36,814 bases of DNA from Trueperaceae bacterium (GCA_020431825.1 JAGQHN010000044.1:1-36814), one strand, 5' to 3'. Numbered from the stretch's first letter, positions 8,831-18,233 are shown. Notes: generated by a model from the letters alone, not told the origin. Translations and numbers: made by a program.

Positions 8831-10494
8831 TGGCAGCAGTCCTGCTGATGCTCGAGCCGACAAAAACATGAGGCGTGAATGGGCACATCGGCTCTGGCAA
8901 CGGCTCTATCTAAACGAGCTTGCAGCGCATCAGCTTCAGCAGTTTTGCCAAGCTTGCGCAGGCACTCGACATAGCCATGTAAGCTCCAGACGTTATCGGG
9001 GTGCTGTGAGGGGCGTGACAGGCTCGAGTCTAGCCCCAGATCGGCGCGGTAAACGCTGGCTGCCTCCTCGATATGGCCTTGCTCTAAAAGCAGAGCGCCA
9101 AGGGCATGCCGGGTTGGTTGCATCCAGCCCCAGGGTTCAGCATAAAGCAGGTTGTCATCTAGCTGAACAGATTGCCTTAAGTGGTCAAAGGCTGCGTCAT
9201 AATTGGCTTTGCGGTATTCGATTTCGCCGTTCATCATTTCCTGGGCAACTGCCATAATATCCAGACAGGTATTGTTAAAAATGCGTCTTGACTCAGGAAT
9301 TTTGGGGTAAGTTTCATAAAAGAGCGTCTGCTCTTTTTCTGCCTCAGCCACGCGTCCACTGGCAGCGTAAGCAACAGCCCGGGCATAGTGGAGCATCGTG
9401 GTCGTGACCGAGTAAAACTCACGGTCTTCAGGAAAGGTCTCAGCTAATATTTCCTGCCACTTACCAAAGCGGATATAGACATGCAGATGCATAGAAATAA
9501 TGCCCTCGAGAAAATCTGCCATATTGTCAGTGCGCAAAAGCTTATCGCTAATGCCGTTTATCATTTCCTGCACCGCAGAATGAGCCGCCTGATAGTTGCC
9601 CAAAAACATCGCGGCATAGATTTTAAAGTGAAAATCATGGCAGCGGTAAGACGTATAAAAGTTCAGAGGACCTTCATTGGCCAGATATTTGTTATCAGCA
9701 ATAATGGCTCGCTCATTGGCCCAGACAGCGTTGTAGTAGTCACCACACAAAACGTCAATGTGAGAGGGCATATGTAGCAGATGACCCGCATCGGGTACAA
9801 GTTCACGCAGACTATCAGAAGCTCTTAAGGCTTTTTCTGGATGGGGTGACATTTCCATAACATGGATATACATATGGGCCAGACCTGGATGGGTTTCTTT
9901 CCCCTCTCTTTCCCCAAGAGCTCTTTCTAAAACCTCGACAGCCTCTAAGGTATCAGCACCTTCAGCTGGTTTACCGCTTACCAAATTCCAGAGTTGCCAG
10001 GGAGTACGGTTAATCAGGGCCTCAGCAAAGAGCGTAACGACATCAGAGTGGTTTGGAAATTGCTGGTATACCTGGCGCATGGCACGGGCGTAGTCATCAT
10101 TCCAGACACAAAATTCTTCATCGCTAACGATCTGGGCTGATTGATAGCGGCTCTCCAGTGCTTCTATGAGGGATCGTTCAATGGGCGTCGTGTGCTCGAG
10201 CCTTGCATTGGCCTTTTCACAGGCATCTCGGCAAAGCGACAAAACCGTCGTCAGTTCTCCCTGGGTAAAGTCCTGCCAGGTGCGGTTGTAATTACAACCC
10301 GCAGCGTAGGCAATGCCCCAGTAGGCCATGGCAAAGTTTGGGTCAAGCTCAGCTGCCTTTTGAAAGCAACGCACCGATTCCTCGTGGTTATAGGCGTAAC
10401 ACCAGATGAGGCCACGGTCAAACCAGATTTGTGCTTCTGGGGAAGCAGTTGAGACTTTCCAGCTATAATTTCCCAGATCATAGTAAGAATCCAT
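8827..10494 (-). CDS. Tetratricopeptide-repeat protein of unknown function
   Basis: A 555-residue soluble protein without signal peptide or TM segment. TPR-like helix pairs are visible near the start (residues 24-57, including YNHEESVRCFQKAAELDPNFAMAYW), then in the middle and in the last third (the LDDNLLYAEPWGW and EQGHIEEAASVYRADLGLD stretches). It resembles uncharacterised bacterial TPR proteins of about 550 residues that share the HMPSHIDVLCGDY region; I know of no assigned function. The C-terminus ends in a short Cys/His-rich tail (CFCRLEHQQDCCH) that could bind a metal. No Shine-Dalgarno precedes ATG 10494; a TACAAT box lies 5 bases upstream (10500-10505), suggesting a leaderless mRNA. 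Its 3' end overlaps oligopeptidase B by 4 bases, tail to tail. Confidence 0.82.
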   Translation of the reverse strand: MDSYYDLGNYSWKVSTASPEAQIWFDRGLIWCYAYNHEESVRCFQKAAELDPNFAMAYWGIAYAAGCNYNRTWQDFTQGELTTVLSLCRDACEKANARLEHTTPIERSLIEALESRYQSAQIVSDEEFCVWNDDYARAMRQVYQQFPNHSDVVTLFAEALINRTPWQLWNLVSGKPAEGADTLEAVEVLERALGEREGKETHPGLAHMYIHVMEMSPHPEKALRASDSLRELVPDAGHLLHMPSHIDVLCGDYYNAVWANERAIIADNKYLANEGPLNFYTSYRCHDFHFKIYAAMFLGNYQAAHSAVQEMINGISDKLLRTDNMADFLEGIISMHLHVYIRFGKWQEILAETFPEDREFYSVTTTMLHYARAVAYAASGRVAEAEKEQTLFYETYPKIPESRRIFNNTCLDIMAVAQEMMNGEIEYRKANYDAAFDHLRQSVQLDDNLLYAEPWGWMQPTRHALGALLLEQGHIEEAASVYRADLGLDSSLSRPSQHPDNVWSLHGYVECLRKLGKTAEADALQARLDRAVARADVPIHASCFCRLEHQQDCCH

Positions 10495-10711
10495 GCATAA
10501 TTGTATAAAAAATGTTTGCCAGCTTGGCTCATTTGTCTCAGTCTGAGGTCTCGAGCCACTCTATAAGAGACTAATGAGTTCTTTTTAAAGAAACTTTCGA
10601 AATAGTTCAACACACCTGGCTTTAAACCATGCTAAACTTGCGTTTGCTGTTTTAAAAGCTTAAAGGGCTTTTACAAAGATAGGTACTAAGTAAGTACTGG
10701 AGGAAAAAAGA

Positions 10712-10788
10712 TGGTGCACCCGACAGGATTCGAACCTGTGACCTTTAGCTCCGGAGGCCAACGCTCTATCCAGCTGAGCTACGGGTGC
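10712..10788 (-). tRNA. tRNA-Arg (anticodon CCG)
   Basis: Read on the minus strand, the acceptor GCACCCG (10788-10782) pairs with CGGGTGC. The D-arm contains TAGCTCAGCTGGATAGAG, the anticodon loop CTCCGGA gives CCG, and the T-arm GGTTCGAATCC is canonical. A discriminator A and an encoded CCA finish at 10712. It would read CGG codons. It points towards the TPR gene and lies apart from other RNA genes. A weak 7-bp stem (10653-10673) downstream is the only terminator-like structure and lacks a clear T-tail. Confidence 0.97.
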
Positions 10789-10797
10789 ACGTGGAGC

Positions 10798-10813
10798 AAG
10801 TGCCTAGGCACTT
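10798..10813. repeat. 16-bp perfect palindrome upstream of tRNA-Arg
   Basis: AAGTGCCTAGGCACTT is self-complementary over its full length and lies 10 bases before the 5' end of tRNA-Arg, in the 83-base gap shared with the foldase gene. It could be a regulator site or a remnant of a processing stem. A copy of GATGATACCT, the arm found in the rRNA palindromes, lies nearby at 10836-10845. Confidence 0.5.
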
Positions 10814-10871
10814 ACATCACCTCAGTGAACTTTGAGATGATACCTTCAGTATACAGGAGGAAGTCAAGTCT

Positions 10872-13106
10872 ATGAAGTTAAGTAAACGCACAAACACCAT
10901 TATTTTATGGGTTATCTCAATTGGCTTATTAGTCAGTATGCTCATTGCCTTTACCCCAACCCTGGGTGGGCTCTTTAACAGTAGCAACACGGCGGCAAAT
11001 ACCAGCCCTGCTGCTCTTATGGTCAATGGTAAGCCTATTTCTGAGCTTGAGGTTGCCAGAGCCATGCAAAACACCAATCAAATGGGTTTTGAAGGTGAAG
11101 TCGCCGATGACCTTGAAATCCTTGCCCTGGATAATCTTGTTCAAACCCAGCTTCTGGAAGAAGCTGCCGCCAATATCAAGGTTTCCAACAATGAAGTTCG
11201 GGAGGCCGTGAATAACTGGCGCGAACAAAACGGTGTGGCTGGGCGCGCTAATGACCAGCAGTACCTAAGCTATATTGGTCAGGCAGGCTATACCGATCAG
11301 ACCTTTAGAGACGCCTTTAGAAACCAGCTAAAAATTGATAAGTACCGCGAGCAACTTACGGAAGGCGTAAGTGTTTCAGATGAGGAAGTTCAGGCTTTTT
11401 ATGACCTGAATACTGACAACTATCAGAATGAAGAGCGTATTAAGGCTAGAGAAATTGTGGTTGAAGATGCTGACCTTGCCAATACTTTGCTCGAGGATCT
11501 GAAAGGTGGCGCCGATTTCGCTACCCTGGCAAAAGAAAACTCAGTTGAGCGTGCTGAACAAGAAGGGGCCTTAGGCGCACCAAGTGGTAGCACTGAGCCG
11601 CAAGCCGTAGGTCGAGCTGCTTTACCAACCCAGGTCGCCAATGTCGCTTTTGCCTTGCAAGGCGAAGGTTTAACCGATGTGGTGAATTTTAACGAGCGTT
11701 ATTACATCATTAAAGTTGAAGAGTTTATTCCTTCGGGTCCCAAGCCCTTTGATGAGGTCAAAGATCAGGTTCAAGAAGATGCTTTAGCAGCCAAGCAAAA
11801 TGAGGCGTTGGAGCAGGCTTTTCAAGCTTTAAGAGCTAATGCCACCGTAAGCGGTGCTGAGGGCAGTACTTACAGTTTTGATGACCCGGTTGTTGCCACA
11901 GTCGGTAGTGATGAAATCTTGCGCAGTGACCTAGCCAGAGTGCTTTACAATGACCCGCAAGTGTCGCAGGCGCTACGACCCGACACGGCTGATCTTATTA
12001 CTCAGCTTTTTAAACCCAGCTACCTCGAGCGTTTAATTGACAGTGAACTGGCCTATCAGGGCGCCAGTGAGCTGGATACTACCTTTATTGGTACCAAAGG
12101 TCAGATTGCCAGTGATGCTTTACAGTATGTTGCCAAAGATGCCAGCGCCACTGAAGAGGAATATCAGGAGTACTACGATACCAATATTGCTCGTTTTACC
12201 ATTCCTGCCAAGGCTGTGGTTTCCAGAGTTAATTTCGACACGGAAGAGGCTGCGACTGCCTTCCGTGAAGCCATGCTCGAGGGGGGTGATTTCTCTGATA
12301 TTGCCAATGCCAATGGAGGGGACGTTGTTGACCTGGGTACGGTGAATCCAGGCTCGCTGGCTCCTGAACTGGACCGCGTGCTGTTTGAAACTGATGCTTT
12401 TGAGGCCATCCCGGAAAGCAGCAATGAAATTTCAGATGTTCTGGCACTGACAGAAACGGTCGAAGTACCGGTTGAAGAAACCACGGATGAAGCCACTACA
12501 GACCCTTCTGAATCTACTGAAACTACCGATGCTAATGAAGAAACAAGCGCTGAAGATACAACGGCTGAGGCTGAAGACGCGAGTAGTGAAGATGAGGCAA
12601 CTACGGACTCGAGTGAAGACACCAGTAGTGCAGAGGACACTGGTACAACCGAGGACGCTGCTAGCACTGAAGACACTGCTACTGGTGACGGTGCCAACAT
12701 CGTAACGGAAGAAGTCGTCCAGCGCTATGTTGTCCTGATTGCTGAAAGAACGCCTGAAACCATTCGTTCTTTTGAGGAAGTTCGCTCTCAGGTTGAAAGC
12801 AGTGTGCTTGCTGCTAAGCGTGCAGATTTGCAGACAGCCTGGCTTGACGGCTTAAAAGAAACCATCCCGGTTGAAAATCTTTTAGCCAGTGCTAACCCTG
12901 ATCCTGCCAGCTTTGAAACCACTCCGCTTGAAGGTGATAGCAGTACAGATGCCCCAGCGGTAGATGAGACGCCTGCCGAAGACGGAACAGACACTACAAG
13001 TACTGAGGACTCGAGCACAACGGAAGATAGTTCAACCGAGGAAACCCCTACCGACGAAACACCTGCTGACGAAACCCCCCAAGAAGAAACTACGCCTTCA
13101 AATTAA
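10872..13106 (+). CDS. Membrane-anchored SurA/PpiD-like peptidyl-prolyl isomerase
   Basis: A 744-residue foldase. A short cytoplasmic start (KLSKRTN) and one TM helix (about res 11-31) anchor it, followed by a SurA-N-type helical region (about 48-165: [27 protein letters not shown]). Two parvulin-like domains come next (about 185-290 and 425-630). The second is split by an extremely acidic Thr/Ser/Glu/Asp insert (about 537-612). A similar tail (about 686-744) ends the protein. Parvulin domains isomerise proline bonds and assist folding of exported proteins; the anchor places it on the periplasmic face. Deinococcus foldases share this kind of N-terminus. AGGAGG lies 11 bases before the ATG. 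A strong terminator follows the gene. Confidence 0.88.
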   Translation: MKLSKRTNTIILWVISIGLLVSMLIAFTPTLGGLFNSSNTAANTSPAALMVNGKPISELEVARAMQNTNQMGFEGEVADDLEILALDNLVQTQLLEEAAANIKVSNNEVREAVNNWREQNGVAGRANDQQYLSYIGQAGYTDQTFRDAFRNQLKIDKYREQLTEGVSVSDEEVQAFYDLNTDNYQNEERIKAREIVVEDADLANTLLEDLKGGADFATLAKENSVERAEQEGALGAPSGSTEPQAVGRAALPTQVANVAFALQGEGLTDVVNFNERYYIIKVEEFIPSGPKPFDEVKDQVQEDALAAKQNEALEQAFQALRANATVSGAEGSTYSFDDPVVATVGSDEILRSDLARVLYNDPQVSQALRPDTADLITQLFKPSYLERLIDSELAYQGASELDTTFIGTKGQIASDALQYVAKDASATEEEYQEYYDTNIARFTIPAKAVVSRVNFDTEEAATAFREAMLEGGDFSDIANANGGDVVDLGTVNPGSLAPELDRVLFETDAFEAIPESSNEISDVLALTETVEVPVEETTDEATTDPSESTETTDANEETSAEDTTAEAEDASSEDEATTDSSEDTSSAEDTGTTEDAASTEDTATGDGANIVTEEVVQRYVVLIAERTPETIRSFEEVRSQVESSVLAAKRADLQTAWLDGLKETIPVENLLASANPDPASFETTPLEGDSSTDAPAVDETPAEDGTDTTSTEDSSTTEDSSTEETPTDETPADETPQEETTPSN

Positions 13107-13126
13107 TACCTAAAAAGTTGAACTTC

Positions 13127-13160
13127 AAAGTGGCACCTGTAAAGGTGCCACTTTTTGTTT
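13127..13160 (+). terminator. Rho-independent terminator after the foldase gene
   Basis: AAAGTGGCACCT (13127-13138) pairs perfectly with AGGTGCCACTTT (13143-13154) around a GTAA loop, and a T-rich tail follows. It starts 20 bases after the stop codon. Confidence 0.93.
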
Positions 13161-13205
13161 TACTGGCATGTAAGTGACCTGTCTTTTACAACTTGCTAGC
13201 AGGTA

Positions 13206-13211
13206 TACGAT
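13206..13211 (+). promoter_or_regulatory. -10 box (TACGAT) of a probable leaderless MFS gene
   Basis: TACGAT, within TATACGAT, ends exactly 7 bases before ATG 13219, the distance at which transcription would begin on the start codon. No ribosome-binding site lies in between. TTTACA a little upstream is too close to be a standard -35. Confidence 0.45.
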
Positions 13212-13218
13212 AGCTTCT

Positions 13219-14469
13219 ATGTTTGCCAAAGGTCTGGGTCAACCCAATCGCAATTTTTGGTTGGGTGTCTACAATGGCATTTTGATAAATGGGGCAGAGG
13301 CTTTTTTTCATAGCAGTCTGGTTCTGGCCCCATTTTTGGCAAGTCTTGGAGCGCCAGCTTTTGTGATTGGCTTTATTCCAGCACTCAGGGTAGGGGGCTG
13401 GTTTTTGCCCCAACTGTTTGCTGCCAGTCGCTTAGCTCATCAGCCGTTTAAGCTTCCCTGGTATCGGCGGACCTCTCTGGTGCGGATATCTGCCTATCTG
13501 ATTATGGTTTTAAGTATCTATGCCTTTCAGGGTCAGCCCCATGTCATCATGGTTGTTGTTCTGGCAGTTATAGCAGTTGTGGCAGTTTCAGGTGGGATTT
13601 CTGGTATTCCCTTTGCGGATGTTACAGCTAAAGTGGTTCCTCATTATCGGCTGGGCACTTTTTGGGCACTGCGCAATATTATTGGAGGATGTTTGGCACT
13701 GCTCTCAGGTTTTACCTTGCGCAGGGTTTTAGCCAGCAGTATGCCGTTTCCCCAAAACTTTGCCACCCTATTTTCAATAGGGGCGATTTTGTCTGGCCTG
13801 GCCTATCTGGCCTTTTGTTTTATTCGGGAACCCGAGGGACAGGTTACAACCAAACAGCCCTTTCTCCAAATGATTAAGCGTGTGCCCGGCCTGATTTCCA
13901 GTGATGCCAATTTCAGACGCTATATTCGCGTACGCTTTTTGGCACTGCTTGCTCTGTTGGCTGATCCCTTTTATGCCATTTATGCCCTTCGTCACTTGAA
14001 TGCGCCACCTACCTCTTTAGGTCTTTTTATCATTTTGGCAACGATGTCCTCCATGCTTGCTAATTTCCTTTTTCGAAAACCTGCCAACCAGGGGCGAAAT
14101 GTGACTGTGCTGCAAATCAGTATAGGGCTCTTACTGTCTGCCTCTATGACAGCTCTGCTCGTTCAACCCTGGCAACTTTTTGGTCTGGTGTTTATGCTCT
14201 CGGCAGCCGGACAGGCCGGAATTGGTATCGCTGCCTGGAATTTGCTTTACGCCGTATCACAAGAGGAGCAGCGCCCTCTTTATGTGGGTACTGCCAATAG
14301 CCTTTTGTCGTTACCCAGTTTTGCCCCGATTTTTGCTGGGGGCCTGGTTGATCTGCTTGGTTTTCGTACGACCTTTGTACTGGCCGCAGTGATGGCAGTG
14401 GCTGCCCTTAGTTTTGCCTTTCGTTTCAAGGAGCTTAAAGAACTTGACCGCCTGGCGCTCGAGTCCTAA
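13219..14469 (+). CDS. Major facilitator superfamily transporter
   Basis: A 416-residue inner-membrane protein with about 12 hydrophobic segments in two halves, a polar loop around FIREPEGQVTTKQPF in the middle, and small-residue-rich helices typical of MFS carriers. It has no substrate-diagnostic motif that I recognise. A GTG 15 codons upstream is in frame, but ATG 13219 starts the normal FAKGLGQPNRNFWLGVYNG segment and is preceded by a -10 box 7 bases away, so the shorter form is preferred. It contains only one CTCGAG, at its very end. It converges on tetR with a 4-base overlap. Regulation by that neighbour is possible but not shown. Confidence 0.88.
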   Translation: MFAKGLGQPNRNFWLGVYNGILINGAEAFFHSSLVLAPFLASLGAPAFVIGFIPALRVGGWFLPQLFAASRLAHQPFKLPWYRRTSLVRISAYLIMVLSIYAFQGQPHVIMVVVLAVIAVVAVSGGISGIPFADVTAKVVPHYRLGTFWALRNIIGGCLALLSGFTLRRVLASSMPFPQNFATLFSIGAILSGLAYLAFCFIREPEGQVTTKQPFLQMIKRVPGLISSDANFRRYIRVRFLALLALLADPFYAIYALRHLNAPPTSLGLFIILATMSSMLANFLFRKPANQGRNVTVLQISIGLLLSASMTALLVQPWQLFGLVFMLSAAGQAGIGIAAWNLLYAVSQEEQRPLYVGTANSLLSLPSFAPIFAGGLVDLLGFRTTFVLAAVMAVAALSFAFRFKELKELDRLALES

Positions 14470-15035
14470 AAACTAAGCTCGAGCATAGCCTTAAGTTTGG
14501 CGCTTGCTTCTTCAAGGTCCTCAAAATCATTCCTTAAAAGACCTAATAACACAAAAAAGTAGGCCGCCATATAGAGTTCTGCCAGGCTATGAGGGTCCTT
14601 GTGGCTAGCTACCTCACCCCTTGCTTGAGCTTTTTGAATTAGCTTGGCAACAGCACCTATAAAGGAGCGAATTTGCTCAGAAAAAGCGCTTTGAGTAAAA
14701 AGACCATTCTTGATTAAATTTTGGCTTAAGCTCTTGTGTTTCAAATAATAGCTATAAAGGGTATATGCCAGATGGAGGAGCTGGGCTGACAGGTCTTTAC
14801 CTGGCAAACTACCAAAAGCCTGGGCGACGGTCAGCTCGAGGTCTTCAAAAAGTATGTCGTTAAGGATGGCAGACTTGTCAGGAAAGTGTACAAAGATGGT
14901 GCCGGGAGCTACCTCAGCGGCTCCGGCAATCTGGCGAACTGTGGTAGCTTCAAAACCCTGTGTTTTAAAAAGCTGTTTGGCAACCTGACGTATCTCTTGG
15001 CGGGTGGTTTGCTTTTTTTTCTGACGTTTACTCAC
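14466..15035 (-). CDS. TetR/AcrR family transcriptional repressor
   Basis: A 189-residue regulator. Residues about 12-57 form a TetR DNA-binding domain (IRQVAKQLFKTQGFEATTVRQIA, then PGTIFVHFPDKSAIL). The remainder is an all-helical ligand/dimer domain without specificity clues. It starts at GTG 15035 after a lysine-rich beginning. A TAAGGT/TATAAG element lies 5-7 bases upstream, so it may be leaderless. It is divergent from an FAD monooxygenase whose promoter carries a double palindromic site, the most likely target. That site is about 250 bases from the tetR start, so self-repression from the same site is less certain. Confidence 0.93.
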   Translation of the reverse strand: MSKRQKKKQTTRQEIRQVAKQLFKTQGFEATTVRQIAGAAEVAPGTIFVHFPDKSAILNDILFEDLELTVAQAFGSLPGKDLSAQLLHLAYTLYSYYLKHKSLSQNLIKNGLFTQSAFSEQIRSFIGAVAKLIQKAQARGEVASHKDPHSLAELYMAAYFFVLLGLLRNDFEDLEEASAKLKAMLELSF

Positions 15036-15252
15036 AGCAGACCTTATACGGATTTCGAAAAAACTTTAAACATTCTAAGTCCTCTGATTCTTCTCGCAAC
15101 TCAGTCTTGAACCACAGATAGCGACCATGATTGCTGAGTGATGAGTTATCACCGATGATAGCGCTGGTTCAAAACTGTTTTCCGCTCGCATTTAATCAAG
15201 CGATTTAAGCTCCTGATTAAACGGAATCAGTATTACTTATCCCAGAACTCTC

Positions 15253-15281
15253 TTGACAAAAGCATAGCAAACTCCTAAATT
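15253..15281 (+). promoter_or_regulatory. Sigma-70 promoter of the FAD monooxygenase gene
   Basis: A consensus -35 TTGACA (15253-15258) and a -10 TAAATT (15276-15281) are separated by exactly 17 bases. Transcription would start near 15288, inside the palindromic operator. The remaining part of this 304-base gap (15036-15250) shows no gene and no feature that I can name. Confidence 0.8.
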
Positions 15282-15283
15282 AA

Positions 15284-15308
15284 TGAACGTGTTCACTGAA
15301 CATGTTCA
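15284..15308. promoter_or_regulatory. Tandem palindromic operator, probable TetR binding site
   Basis: Two 12-base palindromes, TGAACGTGTTCA (15284-15295) and TGAACATGTTCA (15297-15308), stand one base apart. The second is perfect, and the first has one central mismatch. They begin 2 bases after the -10 box, so a bound dimer pair would cover the transcription start and block the promoter. The format is typical of TetR-family operators. Confidence 0.8.
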
Positions 15309-15339
15309 TCTTGGGCCTAAGTAAAATACTGGAGTAACA

Positions 15340-16503
15340 ATGAAAGCAACGATTATTGGTGCAGGTATTGCTGGGTTAAGTCTGGCTTTATGTCTTGAAA
15401 AGCAAGGACTGGATTATGAACTTTTTGAGGCTGCTGAAGATCTCAAAGCTTTGGGTGCTGGCATTGTGTTGTCCCCTAACGTCTTATATATCTTTGACCA
15501 GTTAGGGATTAAAGAGGAGATAGAGTCTTCAGGTGCCGTCTTGAGTGAGTTTCAGATTGTCTCGAGCCAGAGAAAAAGCCTGCAAAGAATTACCAATGAA
15601 ACACAGCTTCATGGCAAGAGCTACTGTGCAGTTGGTATTCATAGAGCTGTTTTGCAGGAGATTTTGCTATCTAAGTTGCAAGCCAGAAAACTCTATTTGG
15701 GGTACAAGCTTGCCAGGCTCGAGCCTTCTCCGTTAAGCCTTGAATTTGCCAATGGTATTACCATCCAGCCTGACTGTGTGGTGGGTGCTGATGGCATTCA
15801 TTCTCAAGTAAGACAAAGCTTAGAGGAAAGAGGTCAACTCCGCTATTCCGGACAAAGCTGCTGGCGCGGACTGTGTCAGCTAGAAGCTGCGGATTTGCCG
15901 GAACATGTGGCGCTCGAGTTCTGGGGAAATGGCGACCGCTTTGGCATTGTGCCTATAGACAAGGGGCAGCTCTACTGGTACGCTCCTGCGCTTTGCCCGG
16001 CAGGTCAGAAAGATGCTTCGTCTCAACGGGCAAAGGCGAATTTACTCGAGCTTTACCAGGACTACCACCCTATGATAAAGAGGGTGCTCGAGGCTACGCC
16101 AGATGCTGCCATTATGCGACATGACCTGCATGATTTAACTCCACTTAGCAGGTGGCATAACCAGACCACAGTGCTTATTGGTGACGCAGCGCATGCCACC
16201 ACTCCCAATCTGGGGCAAGGGGCAGCGCAGGGTATTGAAGATGCCTGGGTGTTAAGTCATAAGCTCAAAAATGCAGCTTCGCTTGAGCAAGCTTTTACCG
16301 AATTTGAAACCCAAAGAAGGCCAAAGGCTAAGCAAGTGGTGCAGTTGTCCTGGCAGATAGGTCAGCTTGCCAACCTGAAAAACCCGTTGCTGACAATGCT
16401 GCGTAATCAAGCCTTCAGACTCAGCCCTAAGTCATGGACGATTAAGCAGCGTAAGAGGTTATATTTTGTTCCTGCTTCAGCAGAGCTGATACAAAATGCT
16501 TAA
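15340..16503 (+). CDS. FAD-dependent monooxygenase (group A, UbiH/salicylate hydroxylase-like)
   Basis: A 387-residue flavoprotein. It has the dinucleotide-binding GAGIAG (res 7-12), a second FAD site with GD at 281-282 in LIGDAAHATTPNLGQG, and between them the substrate-domain pattern of single-component aromatic hydroxylases. Such enzymes use NAD(P)H and O2 to hydroxylate aromatic or isoprenoid-like compounds; the substrate cannot be inferred. GGAG lies 7 bases before ATG. The strong promoter, the TetR operator and the divergent tetR gene suggest induction by a small molecule, possibly the enzyme's substrate. The C-terminus is shorter than in zeaxanthin epoxidases and lacks extra domains. 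Confidence 0.9.
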   Translation: MKATIIGAGIAGLSLALCLEKQGLDYELFEAAEDLKALGAGIVLSPNVLYIFDQLGIKEEIESSGAVLSEFQIVSSQRKSLQRITNETQLHGKSYCAVGIHRAVLQEILLSKLQARKLYLGYKLARLEPSPLSLEFANGITIQPDCVVGADGIHSQVRQSLEERGQLRYSGQSCWRGLCQLEAADLPEHVALEFWGNGDRFGIVPIDKGQLYWYAPALCPAGQKDASSQRAKANLLELYQDYHPMIKRVLEATPDAAIMRHDLHDLTPLSRWHNQTTVLIGDAAHATTPNLGQGAAQGIEDAWVLSHKLKNAASLEQAFTEFETQRRPKAKQVVQLSWQIGQLANLKNPLLTMLRNQAFRLSPKSWTIKQRKRLYFVPASAELIQNA

Positions 16504-16547
16504 ATGATTTATAGTCGGAGTCGTCTAAGGGTAGGCTCTCACGAGCG

Positions 16548-16575
16548 GTTTTAATGTCTTTTTTGACATTAAAAC
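16548..16575. terminator. Hairpin between convergent genes, probable bidirectional terminator
   Basis: GTTTTAATGTC (16548-16558) and GACATTAAAAC (16565-16575) form a perfect 11-bp stem with a T6 loop. It lies between the convergent monooxygenase and transporter ATPase genes. Neither side has a classic U-tail, although stem bases are T-rich. Confidence 0.6.
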
Positions 16576-16594
16576 GGCACTCTGGGATGAATCG

Positions 16595-18136
16595 TTAAGC
16601 TTCGCCAGCGATCATCAGCCCAATGCGCTCGAGGCTAGCCTCTTCGCGGGCTAATATCCCCATGATTTCTCCGTGAAAGATAATGGCAATACGGTCTGAC
16701 AAAGCCAAAATTTCATCCAGGTCTTCTGAGATTAATAGGGTAGCGGTACCCTTTTCGCGTTGCCTGACTATTTGATCGCGCAAATACTCGCTGGCACCTA
16801 TGTCAACGCCTCGAGTTGGCTGGGCTGCAATAAGCACACTGGGGTTACGGGAAAGTTCCCTGGCCAGAATCACCTTCTGGGCATTGCCGCCAGAGAGATT
16901 TTTTATGGGTGTTTCAACAGAGGGTGTTTTGACCGTGAACTGTTGCACCAAGGTCTGCGCTGTTTTGGTAATAACAGAGAAATTTAACAGACCATTTTTA
17001 GCATAAGGTGCCTTATTGTTTTCTCGCAAAATCAGGTTTTCAGCGATGTTAAAGTCCTTAATCATGCCGTCGCGGTTGCGCTCTTCAGGGATGTAGGAGA
17101 GCCCTCGTTCTATAATCTGTGCAGGGCTTTTTCTGCTTATATCCTGACCATCTATTAAGACCTGACCAGCGCTTAGAGGTCTTAAACCAGCGATAACTTC
17201 GGCAAGCTCGAGTTGACCATTGCCACTGACGCCCGCCAGACCCAAAATTTCCCCTGCGCGTAGCTCGAGGGATACCTGTTTCAGCGCTGGTAAACCCCGA
17301 TCACTTAGGGCACTGACATTTTTAAGCATCAACCTTGCCTGACCTACCTTGACGGGAGCTTTGTCTGGAACCAGTTTTAACTGGCGCCCGACCATCATTT
17401 CTGCCAGTTCAGTTTTGCTGGTGTCTTTGGTTAAGGTTTCCCCTGCATTTTTTCCGTCACGCAAAACGGTGACGCGGTGGGTAAAATCCATGACCTCACC
17501 TAATTTATGCGAGATAAAAATAAGCGCGTGTCCCTCACTGGCCATTTGCCCAAGAATGGCAAAGAACTCGTTCACTTCTTGCGGTGTCAGAACCGCAGTC
17601 GGTTCATCCAGAATCAGCAGGGCTGCACCCCGGTAGAGTGCTTTAATGATTTCTACTCTTTGCTGCTCTCCAACGGAAAGTTGCCAGATATAAGCATGAG
17701 GGTCGACCTTAAGACCATAGAGCTTGGTTAGTTCCTCAATACGTTTTACCACTACATCTAGATCGGTTAGGAATCCCTTTGACGATTTCAGGCCAAGGGC
17801 GACATTTTCCGCTACTGTGAGTGAGTTGACCAGCATAAAGTGCTGGTGAATCATGCCTATACCCAGTTTGATAGCGTCATTTGGTGAAAGAATCGTTTTC
17901 CCCTGACCATCAAAGATAATCTCGCCTTCATCTGGCTGATAAAGACCATACAGTTGCCGCATAAGCGTACTCTTACCTGCACCATTTTCACCTAGCAGGG
18001 CATGGATTTCTCCAGCGCGCACATCAAAATTGACCCTGTCATTGGCAATAACGCCGGGAAAGCGTTTGCTAATATGCCGCATTTCCATATGGTCAATACG
18101 AGGGTGACCTGAAGGTAAGAGTTTTGCTATTGCCAT
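16595..18136 (-). CDS. BMP-type (nucleoside-like) ABC importer, tandem ATPase subunit
   Basis: A 513-residue protein with two ABC domains in one chain, as in RbsA and NupO-type sugar/nucleoside importers. Domain 1 has an intact Walker A (GENGAGKST, res 49-57), LSVGEQQR signature and [13 protein letters not shown] Walker B. Domain 2 starts near 265; its Walker A is reduced to [10 protein letters not shown] without the lysine, its signature is LSGGNAQK and its Walker B region reads [14 protein letters not shown]. The degraded second P-loop and Q in place of the Walker B glutamate are usual for this family, not damage. AAGGAT lies upstream of ATG 18136. It is the last gene of the minus-strand operon starting at 21274. 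Confidence 0.94.
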   Translation of the reverse strand: MAIAKLLPSGHPRIDHMEMRHISKRFPGVIANDRVNFDVRAGEIHALLGENGAGKSTLMRQLYGLYQPDEGEIIFDGQGKTILSPNDAIKLGIGMIHQHFMLVNSLTVAENVALGLKSSKGFLTDLDVVVKRIEELTKLYGLKVDPHAYIWQLSVGEQQRVEIIKALYRGAALLILDEPTAVLTPQEVNEFFAILGQMASEGHALIFISHKLGEVMDFTHRVTVLRDGKNAGETLTKDTSKTELAEMMVGRQLKLVPDKAPVKVGQARLMLKNVSALSDRGLPALKQVSLELRAGEILGLAGVSGNGQLELAEVIAGLRPLSAGQVLIDGQDISRKSPAQIIERGLSYIPEERNRDGMIKDFNIAENLILRENNKAPYAKNGLLNFSVITKTAQTLVQQFTVKTPSVETPIKNLSGGNAQKVILARELSRNPSVLIAAQPTRGVDIGASEYLRDQIVRQREKGTATLLISEDLDEILALSDRIAIIFHGEIMGILAREEASLERIGLMIAGEA

Positions 18137-18193
18137 GACTATCCTTTGAGAAATAAATAAAGCTTACGAAAATAAGGGTACAAAATAAATAAG

Positions 18194-18223
18194 CTCCTAG
18201 AGACGAATAGTTGCCTCTAGGAG
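18194..18223 (-). promoter_or_regulatory. Intercistronic hairpin after the BMP binding-protein gene
   Basis: CTCCTAGAG (18194-18202) and CTCTAGGAG (18215-18223) pair perfectly around 12 bases. In the mRNA it starts 10 bases after the binding-protein stop and precedes the ATPase gene by about 60 bases. It is laid out like the hairpin at 4868-4913, which also follows a binding-protein gene, and is likely to protect the upstream message or lower readthrough. Confidence 0.75.
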
Positions 18224-18233
18224 TTGACCAGGC

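Noticed and set aside
12173-12700. 175-codon minus-strand frame rich in Ser, Val and Ala
   Set aside because: It is the antisense shadow of the acidic repeat-like tract of the foldase gene; it has no ribosome site or domain.
16595-18136. Loss of the second Walker A lysine in the tandem ATPase as a sign of a pseudogene
   Set aside because: A degraded second site is normal in RbsA/NupO-type tandem ATPases; the frame is intact.
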